DNA from: a virus
DNA: 29,063 bases
Reading direction: 5' to 3' (one strand)
IMG/VR virus record: IMGVR_UViG_3300050139_000187
Coordinates: 1-29,063 of that record
Positions 1 through 7,447 of this stretch are shown in pieces (position 1 is the first letter of the stretch; the number at the start of each line of letters is the position of its first letter). The position numbers were made by a program, and so were the translations under genes. The notes beneath the pieces are model-generated. The model did not search any database. It saw only the letters and a program-made list of their open reading frames with translations, and was not told the DNA's origin.

Positions 1-526
1 CCTCAGGCAACCGTTTGTCGCTCGGATCGGCAACGACATCGAGCAGTTCCTCGACACCCTTGCGTCCGACCGGCGCGACGATCCCGAACTCGGCAAGATG
101 GGCCCGGATCGCATTGATCACCGCGGTCTGCTGGCGGATGAACAGATGGCGCGTGCGATGGAGCATCAGGCAGCTCTGCTGCTCGGGGGTCTTGGTCGCG
201 ACGAACCGCATGTTCACCCTGCTGACAGCCTCGCAGATGGCCTCCGCGTCGGCGGCGTCGTTCTTCTGCCGTTTGACGTAGGGTTTAACGTAGGCTGGCG
301 GCATCAGCCGCACGGTGTGGCCAAGCGCCTTGAGCTCGCGCGACCAATGGTGCGACGAGGCACAGGCTTCGATGCCAACCAGACACGGTGCCAGCTTCTG
401 GAAGAACGTCAGGACATAGCGCCGCTTCAACTGTCGGCGTGTGACCACTTGCCCTTGCGCATCAATGCCGTGGACCTGGAACACCGATTTGGCAATATCG
501 AGACCGATTGTCGTGATCGTATGCAT
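1..526 (-). CDS. IS110-family transposase, 5' part (runs off the window)
   Basis: The minus strand encodes the first 175 residues of an IS110-type DEDD transposase, cut by the window edge. Near the N-terminus it reads LDIAKSVFQVHG, the usual first catalytic Asp segment. Then come a conserved Glu in VGIEACASSHHW and the NDAADAEAICEA block, which supplies further acidic residues. The family moves DNA through a RuvC-like nuclease and a C-terminal Ser domain; the latter lies outside this window. The start at 526 is chosen because GGAGGAG sits 8 bases upstream. The element end upstream of the start is not definable, since IS110 ends lack clear inverted repeats. Confidence 0.9.
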   Translation of the reverse strand, partial: MHTITTIGLDIAKSVFQVHGIDAQGQVVTRRQLKRRYVLTFFQKLAPCLVGIEACASSHHWSRELKALGHTVRLMPPAYVKPYVKRQKNDAADAEAICEAVSRVNMRFVATKTPEQQSCLMLHRTRHLFIRQQTAVINAIRAHLAEFGIVAPVGRKGVEELLDVVADPSDKRLPE

Positions 527-667
527 GCTTGGCTCCTCCAAATTGTGGGGGCCTTAACAGCACCCACATTCATGGCACTCACGTGCCGGTGGAGGAGCCG
601 TCCACAGCATCAGAAGCGGACATTGCACGTATGGTTTGAAATGATAGAGGTCGCCAACTGAGGCGGC

Positions 668-838
668 CTAATCGGTCCTGCGCGTGATCAATCGGAAAAA
701 GATGTAACCCCACGCAACGCCTAAAAGAATAGAACCGAACAACCAAATGTGTGGGTTTGGCTGGTAGTACCAAAGGACTCCACTCAAAACCAAAAAAACC
801 AGGGTCAGAACGAATATAAGAATAGCTTGCATCGCCAT
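668..838 (-). CDS. Small two-helix membrane protein, 56 aa
   Basis: This short minus-strand frame encodes a 56-residue protein. It has a hydrophobic helix at about residues 4-24 (AILIFVLTLVFLVLSG), a short polar turn YYQPNPH, and a second hydrophobic stretch at about 31-49. It ends in the basic tail RLITRRTD. Two transmembrane helices with a positive C-terminus is a coherent design that random sequence seldom gives. No strong ribosome-binding site is seen, and a second ATG lies two codons in. It sits between the IS110 end and a zinc-ribbon gene, divergent from the latter with a 25-base gap. Function is unknown; it may be host sequence flanking the insertion sequence. Confidence 0.5.
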   Translation of the reverse strand: MAMQAILIFVLTLVFLVLSGVLWYYQPNPHIWLFGSILLGVAWGYIFFRLITRRTD

Positions 839-863
839 ATGTTTATGCGAAATTTATACAGCG

Positions 864-1046
864 ATGTCGAGCAATGAGTCACCGTCGGAAAAAACGTGTC
901 CAGCTTGTGGGACAGGGCGGATGATCGTGATTAGTCACATCACGCATGAGGATAATTCCGCCACGACTTATTGGCATTGCCGCGTGTGCTTGCATCTCCA
1001 GGTAATCAAATCGGAAATTGATCCCAAAAGGGACCAGTCTATTTGA
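864..1046 (+). CDS. Small zinc-ribbon protein, 60 aa
   Basis: The product has two cysteine knuckles, CPACGTGRM at about residues 12-20 and WHCRVC at about 37-42. This is the CxxC-(about 23)-CxxC spacing of a zinc ribbon. The segment between them has a beta-strand character (MIVISHI, TTYWHC). Small ribbons of this kind are often nucleic-acid binding or act as structural adaptors, but nothing here fixes a partner. A hairpin follows the stop codon within six bases. The opposite-strand frame over the same bases lacks any such pattern. Confidence 0.6.
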   Translation: MSSNESPSEKTCPACGTGRMIVISHITHEDNSATTYWHCRVCLHLQVIKSEIDPKRDQSI

Positions 1047-1051
1047 TGAAA

Positions 1052-1083
1052 GAGCCCCGGCTGTCAAAGCGCAGCCGAGGCTC
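1052..1083. terminator. Hairpin after the zinc-ribbon gene
   Basis: GAGCCCCGGCTG at 1052-1063 pairs with CAGCCGAGGCTC at 1072-1083, with one G-T pair and an 8-base loop. The stem starts six bases past the stop at 1046. There is no T-run on the plus strand, so it is at best a weak or Rho-assisted terminator. Confidence 0.4.
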
Positions 1084-1184
1084 CCTGTGCGGCAGCGGCC
1101 CTAAAGGGGCAAACCAAAAGAGCCGAAACCCGGCACATCAATAAATCTGCCTAAATATTGTGCGGACCACAACTAGTCGAAAGT

Positions 1185-1245
1185 GGGCCACTCTCAAATT
1201 CAAAACCGGCCACTAGGGGTCAAAACAGGCCAGTACCAACAAAAC
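1185..1245. repeat. Three short repeats resembling an IS21-family terminus
   Basis: GGCCACT at 1186, GGCCACT at 1208 and GGCCAGT at 1228 are each followed by an A-rich tail ending in CAAAAC or similar, giving a 20-22 bp period. Multiple terminal repeats of about this size are typical of IS21-family ends. No istA or istB coding sequence is present, so this would be a solitary end left by a deleted element. Confidence 0.4.
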
Positions 1246-1275
1246 CGAAATCTAGGGCATTTCCGGCTACGGGTT

Positions 1276-1896
1276 TTAACCACGCAGGCCGGGCCACACC
1301 TCAAGCGCGCCGCGCCAGATCATGTCGCCGGCGACATAGAGGATGATCGCTAGTCCGATATAGGCGATCCAGCGATACCGGGTGAGCAGCCCGGCGATGA
1401 AACTTGCGGCGACGCCCATCAGCACGATTGATAGGCCCAGTCCGAACACCAATGCTGCCGGGTGGTCGCGCGCCGCGCCCGCCACCGCCAGCACGTTATC
1501 GAGCGACATCGAGATGTCCGCCATCACAATCTGCCTGGCGGCCTGCGCGAAGCTTTTGCGCGGCGTATGGACGTCTCCCGCCGCCTCGGCCGCGGTGTGC
1601 GGCGCCCCGCGCAATTCGCGCCACATCTTCCAGCTCACCCACAGCAGCAGAATGCCGCCCGCGAGCAGCAGGCCCACGATCGCCAGCAGCTCGACGGCGA
1701 CGCTGGCAAACAAGATACGCAGCACCGTCGCCGCGATGATGCCGACCAGGATCGCGCGCGCGCGTTGTTTTTTCGCCAAGCCCGCCGCCGCCAGCCCGAT
1801 GACGACCGCGTTGTCGCCGGCCAGCACCAGGTCGATCATGATCACCTGCAAGAACGCGGCGATCGATTCAGGCGACAGGATGAAAAGGTCGTTCAT
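1276..1896 (-). CDS. TerC/YjbE-family integral membrane protein
   Basis: The 206-residue product is almost entirely hydrophobic, with about six to seven predicted membrane spans. It carries the two acidic signatures of the TerC family: DLVLAGDNAVVIG near residue 22 and DISMSLDNVLAVAG near residue 127. TerC/YjbE proteins are linked to metal handling, notably manganese export, and to tellurite resistance operons. The central basic stretch (KKQRAR) is a likely cytoplasmic loop. Length matches the short YjbE-type branch. No yybP-ykoY manganese riboswitch was recognised upstream; a repeat array is found there instead. It is probably a chromosomal gene bordering the mobile region, though surrounded by insertion-sequence remains. 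Confidence 0.88.
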   Translation of the reverse strand: MNDLFILSPESIAAFLQVIMIDLVLAGDNAVVIGLAAAGLAKKQRARAILVGIIAATVLRILFASVAVELLAIVGLLLAGGILLLWVSWKMWRELRGAPHTAAEAAGDVHTPRKSFAQAARQIVMADISMSLDNVLAVAGAARDHPAALVFGLGLSIVLMGVAASFIAGLLTRYRWIAYIGLAIILYVAGDMIWRGALEVWPGLRG

Positions 1897-2608
1897 AGGC
1901 TCTGGGCCCTTCGGCGTTCAATCAGTCCGACATCGCAACCGTAGGGCTGCCACTAGCTCGGTCCTGGGGACGGACGGACGGACAGGACAGGACATCCCCC
2001 TAGAGGGGGAGATGTCCATGTCCGAGATGTCCGCACCGCCCACCACCCAAGAGGACTAGGACACGGACGGACAAATGTCCGCAAATGTCCAAGATGTCCG
2101 CGATGTCCAGATAGGGAAGGATAGTCATCACCACCCCTGAAAGCCAAAGCAGCAGCAGTAAAAGAAGGGCCGGCGGCAGGTATCGAATGCATCCGGCAGC
2201 GACCGGGAAACTTTCGAGTGCTGCGGCCGCGGCGATGCAACAGCCTGCCGCATGATCTCGCCGCCGCGAGCTTGATGGCGAAGCTGAGGATGGCGACCGC
2301 CGATCGGGCTGTGTGTCGGAGATAGCGTCCGCCCAACCGGATGAATGAAAGCCCTATTTGCATGGGCATTCCGCGCATTCCCGGCATGTCGCCGCACCCC
2401 AACCCACAAGGCAACCCACATCCAGAGCCCATTTGCCGCCGCCGCACCGAGGCTATCCCGGCTCGGCCTGGCGCCGCGCCGATCCAAGGAGGGCCCCACC
2501 CCCTTCGCGATCTCGAAAGACCCAATAGAAACGACCGGGGGGCAAAGTCGGCTCGCGCCGCGGCCCCTGCAAGATCAAACGCACGACACTTGTGCTGCTG
2601 TTTTTGGA
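1897..2608. other. No convincing gene in about 0.7 kb
   Basis: Apart from the repeat array, this stretch holds only long frames with skewed, low-information protein sequence (Arg/Pro/Gly rich) on both strands, with no good ribosome-binding site or recognisable motif. It probably marks an eroded junction between chromosomal DNA and the phage-derived block. Confidence 0.5.
1964..2108. repeat. ATGTCC/GGACAT short-repeat array with palindrome
   Basis: ATGTCC occurs seven times, at 2012, 2018, 2027, 2075, 2085, 2094 and 2103, next to runs of GGAC/GGACG at 1968-1993. A near-perfect palindrome lies at 1990-2017: GGACATCCCCCT, then AG, then AGGGGGAGATGTCC. Spacing is irregular and there are no unique spacers, so it is not a CRISPR. 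From memory, similar strings occur at the 3' ends of primase-like genes in rhizobial prophages. A relic of such a gene end is possible. Confidence 0.6.
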
Positions 2609-2878
2609 ATGAAAACTAATATTTTGGGCTGGAAACGGCCCGTCAATTCAGCGGAACAGGGATTTTTATCGGAATTGAAACGCGGGGCGTGCGGGGTATT
2701 TGGCCCTGGGCGCCCTGCGGCTCGATTTGTCGTTTTGGCCTGTGGAGTGGCGACCGAGGCACAAAACGAATGGGCGGTCGGTTTCTGCCTCGGCGCGCTG
2801 GCATCTATGGGCGTCCTCGACCGTCACTTGAGGAGTTTCCGGCAAGCATTTGAATGCGCGTTGCTTCATGCCGCCTGA
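2609..2878 (+). CDS. Doubtful small ORF, 89 aa
   Basis: A frame starting at ATG 2609 could encode 89 residues with one mildly hydrophobic stretch around FVVLACGVATEAQNEWAVGF. The ribosome-binding site is poor (GGA directly abutting the ATG) and the family is not recognised. It is listed only because the frame is open up to the real operon start at 2947. Confidence 0.2.
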   Translation: MKTNILGWKRPVNSAEQGFLSELKRGACGVFGPGRPAARFVVLACGVATEAQNEWAVGFCLGALASMGVLDRHLRSFRQAFECALLHAA

Positions 2879-2946
2879 TGGGTGGCCGGTGCGTTGAAAG
2901 CCCGCATTTTTTCCGTAGGGTGGCCGCGACATATGGAGGCGGTCTA

Positions 2947-3129
2947 ATGGTTGATCGACGACGTTTCGAAGTCGCCTTGCCGGCTGATCGGCGCGCCGGC
3001 CTCGAGCAGCTAGCCAGGGAGGTCGGTGTGTCGTCGGCCGATCTGGCGCGGATCGCTATCGGCAGGTTGCTCGCCAATCCGGACGTGATCACCGGCCGCA
3101 AGGATCATCCGGCGCAGGAGGCGGCGTGA
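2947..3129 (+). CDS. Ribbon-helix-helix-type small protein, first gene of the phage-like block
   Basis: The 60-residue product begins with a basic strand-like segment (RRRFEVALP). Two helices follow, RRAGLEQLAREVG and SSADLARIAIGRLLAN, in the order expected for a ribbon-helix-helix DNA-binding fold. GGAGG at 2935-2939 sits 7 bases before the ATG and fixes this start over an upstream one. The next gene overlaps its stop as GTGA, so the two are translationally coupled. It may regulate the operon that follows; this role is inferred from fold and position only. Confidence 0.7.
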   Translation: MVDRRRFEVALPADRRAGLEQLAREVGVSSADLARIAIGRLLANPDVITGRKDHPAQEAA

Positions 3130-3314
3130 AACTCATACTGAAAATCATCGGGCCAGCTTTGGTCAAGCCGGCGTCCGACCGCGAAAAGGCCGCGCGCATG
3201 ACCGAACTCGCCAACGTGGTGAAAACCATCGGCGATCGTATCGCCGCAACCGGCGCGAAGGATGGCCAAATCGAGCATGGCGATTTTCGCGGCAGCTTTT
3301 TTATTGAGGGTTGA
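3126..3314 (+). CDS. Phage-block mini-protein A, 62 aa
   Basis: It starts at a GTG overlapping the previous stop codon and encodes 62 residues. There is a hydrophobic strand at the start (KLILKIIGPALV), then a helix (ARMTELANVVKTIGDRIAAT), then a glycine-rich beta end, DGQIEHGDFRGSFFIEG. The layout matches the genes at 3318 and 4491 (see findings), suggesting a small paralogous set. Four bases after its TGA the next gene begins. No function is known. Confidence 0.6.
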   Translation: MKLILKIIGPALVKPASDREKAARMTELANVVKTIGDRIAATGAKDGQIEHGDFRGSFFIEG

Positions 3315-3317
3315 AAA

Positions 3318-3518
3318 ATGGCTGCAACGCTGCGCGTGGACGTTTCCATTCCGAAATCGGAAACGAAATCAATCGAAGTGAAATGGTGCCACAGGGCGCT
3401 CGAATTAGCCGCCCACGAAATTCGTCGCACGGGCGGCGCGCAGACCAGCGGCAACATCACCGGAGACGGCGGAATTCTCCTTGGCTCGTGGGTCTACACC
3501 CCGCAGGCCAAATCGTAA
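3318..3518 (+). CDS. Phage-block mini-protein B, 66 aa
   Basis: This 66-residue protein has an N-terminal strand (LRVDVSIPKS), a central helix (WCHRALELAAHEIRR), and a C-terminal block GGAQTSGNITGDGGILLGSW. The helix and C-terminal block resemble mini-protein C at 4491, where the block reads GGGKLSGTVLADGAVPIGEW. It lies three bases after mini-protein A and just before the scaffold-like gene, so it is probably part of the same structural operon. The function is not recognised. Confidence 0.6.
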   Translation: MAATLRVDVSIPKSETKSIEVKWCHRALELAAHEIRRTGGAQTSGNITGDGGILLGSWVYTPQAKS

Positions 3519-3548
3519 TCGAGATCGAGGCATGAAGGACAGGACGAC

Positions 3549-4454
3549 ATGACCGACACACCATCGCAAGGCTCGGGCTCGCCGGCGCCAGGCAGCGCGG
3601 CGCCAGGCAGCGGCCAACAGCCGGCCGCGGGCGCACCGTCTCCACAGAGCGGCAGCGGCCAACAGCAACAGCCGAGACCGGCCGAAAATCCGAACACGCG
3701 CGGCGTCTCGCCGGCACGCGATGCCCGCGAAGCGGCCGCCGCTCGACAGCCGGGACAGCAGCCGGGCGCCGAGCAACAGAGCGACCAGCAGCCGGGCCAG
3801 CAGCAGAGCGATGCCGGCGATGAGGCCGAGGTACAGGTCGGTAAAATCAAAATCACACCTAAGCGGCTTTCCGAGATCATGGAGCGCCAGGGCGCCGAGG
3901 ACGCGCGCAAGCTCACGCTGCCCGCCAGCCCGGACGCATACGAGTTGAAAACCTCGGAAAGCTTCAAGCCACCGGCCGGCGTCACATTCGAGTTCAATAA
4001 GGATGATCCGGTGTTGGCGCAGGCACGCCAATTAGCGCACGCGCGCGGCATGGATCAGCAGACCTTTTCCGATTTCCTCGACGTCTACGCGAGCGACCGC
4101 ATCCGCGAAATGACCAAGATCAACACTGCGCGCAATGCCGAGATTGCTCGGTTGGGCACGATGGCCCCGCAACGGATCGACGCGATCAAGACTTTCTTGC
4201 ATGGCACACTCGGCAGCGAGCTCGGCGGCGCTTTGGAAATGATGTTGTGCACCGAGCGCCAGGTCCGCGGCTTTGAGAAAATCATCGAACGAGTGTCGCG
4301 CCAAGGCGGGACGCCGTTCAGTCAGGGCCACCGCGAAGGCGAACCGCCGAAGGGCAAAATCCCCGGCTACGCGAATATGTCGTTCGAGCAAAAGCGCGCT
4401 GCGCAGATGTCGCAAAACCCGCCGGCGCAGCGGACAACTCGCGAGATCCGATAA
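3549..4454 (+). CDS. Putative phage head scaffolding/assembly protein
   Basis: The 301-residue product has a low-complexity Gln/Pro/Gly/Ser/Ala-rich N-terminal third (residues 1-95), a charged helical linker, and a conserved-looking block at about 123-181. That block holds LPASPDAYELK, FKPPAGVTFEFNKDDP and QTFSDFLDVYA. I recognise this 'PDAYEL ... DDPxLxxAR' pattern from scaffold or capsid-assembly proteins of alphaproteobacterial podovirus-like prophages. The C-terminus is basic and Gln-rich, as capsid-binding tails often are. A capsid gene would be expected directly downstream but a 70-residue gene is there instead. The role is inferred; the match rests on pattern memory. Confidence 0.65.
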   Translation: MTDTPSQGSGSPAPGSAAPGSGQQPAAGAPSPQSGSGQQQQPRPAENPNTRGVSPARDAREAAAARQPGQQPGAEQQSDQQPGQQQSDAGDEAEVQVGKIKITPKRLSEIMERQGAEDARKLTLPASPDAYELKTSESFKPPAGVTFEFNKDDPVLAQARQLAHARGMDQQTFSDFLDVYASDRIREMTKINTARNAEIARLGTMAPQRIDAIKTFLHGTLGSELGGALEMMLCTERQVRGFEKIIERVSRQGGTPFSQGHREGEPPKGKIPGYANMSFEQKRAAQMSQNPPAQRTTREIR

Positions 4455-4490
4455 TCGACCCCCAGGTCGCCCGATTGAAGGAGTAAAAAA

Positions 4491-4703
4491 ATGGCTGACG
4501 GGAAAAAAGTGATTTTTGTGCTGCGGGTTTTCGCTGCGGGGCATGAAAGCATGGCCCAAGAACTTGCGCACATCGCGCAGGCCTGCCAAGGCGCCGCGAA
4601 AGACGCGCGCGGCGCCGGTGGTGGAAAATTGAGCGGCACCGTCTTGGCTGATGGCGCCGTGCCGATCGGGGAGTGGCGCTTCGATCCGGTAGCACCGGCT
4701 TGA
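4491..4703 (+). CDS. Phage-block mini-protein C, 70 aa
   Basis: A strong AAGGAG lies 8 bases before the ATG. The 70-residue product has an N-terminal strand (KVIFVLRVF), a helix (MAQELAHIAQACQGAAKDAR) and a C-terminal segment GGGKLSGTVLADGAVPIGEW followed by FDPVAPA. The same strand-helix-Gly-rich-strand order occurs in the genes at 3126 and 3318. It occupies the place where a major capsid gene would be expected after a scaffold gene. No function is assigned. Confidence 0.6.
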   Translation: MADGKKVIFVLRVFAAGHESMAQELAHIAQACQGAAKDARGAGGGKLSGTVLADGAVPIGEWRFDPVAPA

Positions 4704-4708
4704 TCGTG

Positions 4709-4915
4709 ATGCTCACGCCGGAAGCCGAAAGGCCGGAATTTCTTTGCTCGTTGTGCCAACGGCCAGCGGGGCGCGTCGTTACCTTTGTGCCGCTTTGCCT
4801 GCGCTGCCGAATCGCTGGCTATGAACGGGTGGCGGCGGCCGAACCGAAGCCGATCATCGTCCGCTGGCCTGCGCCTGCCTCCGACCTGCCTGCTTTGCCG
4901 TTGGGAGCGGCTTGA
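4709..4915 (+). CDS. Small zinc-finger-like protein, 68 aa
   Basis: The product carries CSLC and CLRC knuckles about 15 residues apart within FLCSLCQRPAG and VPLCLRCRIAGYE, a compact treble-clef or zinc-ribbon pattern. ATG 4709 (or GTG 4706) lies just after the preceding stop at 4703 and so is preferred over a longer overlapping start at 4673. The next gene starts three bases after its stop. The C-terminal third is Pro/Ala rich. It is likely a small accessory protein of the phage-like operon. Confidence 0.5.
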   Translation: MLTPEAERPEFLCSLCQRPAGRVVTFVPLCLRCRIAGYERVAAAEPKPIIVRWPAPASDLPALPLGAA

Positions 4916-4917
4916 AC

Positions 4918-5286
4918 ATGAAACGCATCCTTGTCGCCATCGCGCTTTTGCTGATCCCCGCCGCCGCCCTCGCGCAGACGCCGCCATATGCTTATCCGAT
5001 TGTTGTCGGGACAGCGCAGGTGCAGGTTCTCGCGGCCGACAATGCGCGAAGGCGCCTTGTGTTCTCAAATCCGAACGCCACCGCAATCGTCGCCGTCTGC
5101 CCGACGCTGAGCCGCGTGAACTCCGCGCCGATCACCTGCGCGGTGCACGGCGCCGGTTCGGTTACGATTTTGCCGTATGCCTCTTTCACCGTCGATGGTG
5201 TCGGGCAAAACGGCGCGCTGCCGTCCGCATGGAACGGGATTGCGAGCGCGCCGGGCTCGGCCCTTTCGATCTTGGAATTCGAATAG
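4918..5286 (+). CDS. Exported small phage-virion-like protein
   Basis: The 122-residue product begins with a clear Sec signal: KR, a hydrophobic core of about 14 residues, then AALAQ as a cleavage site near residue 20. The mature part has the pattern VQVLAADNARRRLVFSNPN, typical of small phage head or tail proteins in which a strand with 'RR-hydrophobic-x-NP' recurs. Two later cysteines (VCP, TCAV) could form a disulfide outside the cytoplasm. A signal peptide on a virion-type protein is unusual (see findings). ATG 4918 is chosen because the signal peptide starts there. Confidence 0.6.
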   Translation: MKRILVAIALLLIPAAALAQTPPYAYPIVVGTAQVQVLAADNARRRLVFSNPNATAIVAVCPTLSRVNSAPITCAVHGAGSVTILPYASFTVDGVGQNGALPSAWNGIASAPGSALSILEFE

Positions 5287-5345
5287 CCACTGCGCCAGAT
5301 TTTGATACTCACACGCCGTTAGGAAATTTCGAGGTAAGCCGACAC

Positions 5346-5846
5346 ATGCTCGACGAGCGCGCACTCGCCACCGTGACGGATTACGACGGACTGATTACGG
5401 CCATCCGCGCTCGGATGCGCGAGCTCGGCGTTACCAACGAGACAATCGATAGCATCACGGGGCTGCAATCCGGCTATGTCGGCAAGCTTCTGGCGCCGAG
5501 CCGAATCAAGCACTTGGGATCGATGAGTTTCGGCGTAATGCTGCAAGGCCTGGGTTTAAAACTGATCGTTGTCGAGGACGCTGAAACGTCAGCAAAAATG
5601 CGGCCGCAATGGGCGCAGCGCAAAAAGGGGCTCCCAATTTTTTTACATGCGATGGCAAGCACGCCTCCTCGCGCGACTTGGTTGTTCACGTCGAGATCAG
5701 GCAGAAAGGCGGCAAAAGCGCGCGCGGAAAGTTTGTCTCCAGCCGCGCGCAGCGCCATCGGTCTGCACGCGGTCAGCGTGCGGTGGCAGCGGGAGCGTGA
5801 GAAGGAAAGCCGCCAGCGGCTCGCACGGCAGGCCAGGACAGCATGA
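5346..5846 (+). CDS. HTH-type phage-block protein
   Basis: The 166-residue product has an N-terminal helical domain with a helix-turn-helix-like core: DGLITAIRARMRELGVTNET, then IDSITGLQSGYVGKLLAP. It continues through LGSMSFGVMLQGLGLKLIVVED. This matches a family seen widely in bradyrhizobial genomes in which the pattern 'SGYxxKLL' follows the recognition helix. The C-terminal 80 residues are Arg/Ser/Ala rich and probably disordered. ATG 5346 is preferred to a far upstream start because the upstream frame overlaps two genes. The terminase gene overlaps its stop by four bases (ATGA). DNA-binding is inferred. Confidence 0.65.
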   Translation: MLDERALATVTDYDGLITAIRARMRELGVTNETIDSITGLQSGYVGKLLAPSRIKHLGSMSFGVMLQGLGLKLIVVEDAETSAKMRPQWAQRKKGLPIFLHAMASTPPRATWLFTSRSGRKAAKARAESLSPAARSAIGLHAVSVRWQREREKESRQRLARQARTA

Positions 5847-7447
5847 ACGACCGCACCCTCGCCACGCCGCCGCACTTAGCATCGCGCAGCACGCTCGACC
5901 ACGCCGACATTGCAGCCGAGCGTCTGAGACGCGGGCCGCCGATCGTCAAGCTCGACGCACATGGGCGCGAAATATACGAGCCCGACGGCGCGGTGCTGAC
6001 CCGATTTGTCACCAGCAATAACAAAGTCGATATTTTGCAAGGACCGGTCGGCAGCGGGAAAACCGTTGCGATGTTTCGGCGGCTCGGTCGGCACGCGATG
6101 CAGCAGGCGCCGTCGCCGCGCGACGGGCTGCGCAAGACGCGCTGGTTTGTGGCTCGCAGCACGTTTCCAGAATTGAAGCGAACCACAATCAAAACTTGGC
6201 GGCGCGTCTGGCCGGCGAACCTCTACGGCGAAGTGCTAATGGGCAGTCCGCCGCGGCACGATATCAGCTTCGGCGATGTGCGCATCGAGGTGGATTTCCT
6301 AGCGCTCGACGACGAGGGCGACATCAGCAAACTGCGCAGCGCTGACTATACCGGCGGCTGCTTCCATGAGGTTCAGTACACGGATCTCGAACTTTTCAGA
6401 GAGGGCCGGTCGCGGACCAATCGCTTTCCGGAAGAAGGTGACGGCGGCGCTAGCTGGCACGGAATTCTCGCCGATTGTAACGCGCCCGACGAGGATCATT
6501 GGCTCGCGGTGATGACCGGACAAGTTGATCTGCCGGAAGGACTGACACCAGAGGAACGGCGCGCGATGCAGTGGCCGGCAACTTGGGGATTTTTTCTACA
6601 GCCGCCGGCCACGATCAAGATCCGCGACCCGCGCGGTCAATTCATCCGGCACGAGGTGAATTTAGACACTGAGAATTTGCGCTGGCTCGCGTCCGATTAT
6701 TATCTCGATCTACTCGAGGGCATGGAGTCCGACTGGATCAACAACCGGCTTGGCAACGAAACTATTTTGGTCGCCAGCGGCTCGCCGGTCTGGCCGATGT
6801 TCCGGCGGGAATTCCACGTCAGTCGTGAAGTCTTGCGGCCCATTAAAGGCCATGACGTCCTCGTCTGGCTCGACTTCGGGCGCGTCTTTCCAGCGGTGCT
6901 GTTCGCGCAGGAGGTGAACCAGAAAATTCTCGTCCAGCATGAGATCCTCGGGTTCAATGAGGGCGCGACCATTTTTGCGCCGAAGGTCAAACGGTTTCTC
7001 GAACAGCACTATCCCGGTCATACATTCCGTTGCGTCGGCGATCCGAAGGGCCGCGACAAAGGCCAAGCGACCGAGCAGTCGGCCTATGACATTTTTCGCG
7101 GGCTCGGCATGCCGGTACAGCCGGCGCCGGTGAAGGCCAACGATATCGCAACGCGGCTCGAGGCGGTGGCATTCGCACTCAACGACAATCCCTCGGGCTT
7201 TCCGCGGCTGGTTATTTCGCCGCTTTGCCGCACGCTGATCGTCGGCATGGCCGGCCGCTATCATCTGCTGCGCGAGGAAGATGGCGAACTGCGCCCGAAA
7301 AAAGATAAGTATTCGAACCTGTGCGACTGCCTGCAATACGGTTGCCTCGCGCTCGGCGAGGGGCGTCGGATGGCCGGCCTCACCGCGTCGATGCCCAAGG
7401 CCGTTCGCGTCATGCCCGAGCGAAAGAGCATGCGACGGGTGTCCTGA
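5843..7447 (+). CDS. Phage terminase large subunit
   Basis: The 534-residue protein has the two-domain TerL plan. The N-terminal ATPase shows a Walker A GPVGSGKT at residues 67-74. A Walker B-like GGCFHEVQYTD follows, with the catalytic Glu after the hydrophobic strand, preceded by the DFLALDDEGDISKLRSADY region common in TerL proteins. The C-terminal RNase H-like nuclease has WLDFGRVFPAV, CVGDPKGRDKG and SNLCDCLQYGCLAL, placing acidic residues as in the family. TerL packages DNA into proheads through a portal and cuts concatemers. Length is normal and no frame damage is seen. It is flanked by overlapping genes on both sides. No portal gene is nearby. Confidence 0.88.
   Translation: MNDRTLATPPHLASRSTLDHADIAAERLRRGPPIVKLDAHGREIYEPDGAVLTRFVTSNNKVDILQGPVGSGKTVAMFRRLGRHAMQQAPSPRDGLRKTRWFVARSTFPELKRTTIKTWRRVWPANLYGEVLMGSPPRHDISFGDVRIEVDFLALDDEGDISKLRSADYTGGCFHEVQYTDLELFREGRSRTNRFPEEGDGGASWHGILADCNAPDEDHWLAVMTGQVDLPEGLTPEERRAMQWPATWGFFLQPPATIKIRDPRGQFIRHEVNLDTENLRWLASDYYLDLLEGMESDWINNRLGNETILVASGSPVWPMFRREFHVSREVLRPIKGHDVLVWLDFGRVFPAVLFAQEVNQKILVQHEILGFNEGATIFAPKVKRFLEQHYPGHTFRCVGDPKGRDKGQATEQSAYDIFRGLGMPVQPAPVKANDIATRLEAVAFALNDNPSGFPRLVISPLCRTLIVGMAGRYHLLREEDGELRPKKDKYSNLCDCLQYGCLALGEGRRMAGLTASMPKAVRVMPERKSMRRVS

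Noticed and set aside
17-661. Plus-strand ORFs over the IS110 transposase
   Set aside because: They are antisense shadows of a transposase with clear DEDD-family motifs.
1382-2059. Long plus-strand ORFs opposite the TerC-like gene
   Set aside because: They are the antisense of a clear membrane-protein gene and have Arg/Ala/Ser-biased composition without motifs.
1964-2108. CRISPR array
   Set aside because: The repeat unit is 6-8 bases with irregular spacing and no unique spacers of constant length; no cas genes.
1897-2110. yybP-ykoY-type manganese riboswitch before the TerC-like gene
   Set aside because: I could not find the conserved GGGGAGUA core or paired elements; only the short-repeat array is there.
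2128-2525. Minus-strand ORFs in the 2.1-2.5 kb gap
   Set aside because: Gly/Arg-rich, no ribosome-binding site, and they run through the ATGTCC repeats.
3405-4051. Two long minus-strand ORFs over the scaffold-like gene
   Set aside because: They mirror its low-complexity Gln/Pro/Ala coding sequence; the result is Leu/Arg/Cys-rich filler.
4785-5345. Upstream extension of the HTH-type gene at 5346
   Set aside because: It would overlap the zinc-finger and exported-protein genes almost wholly; the recognisable domain starts at 5346.
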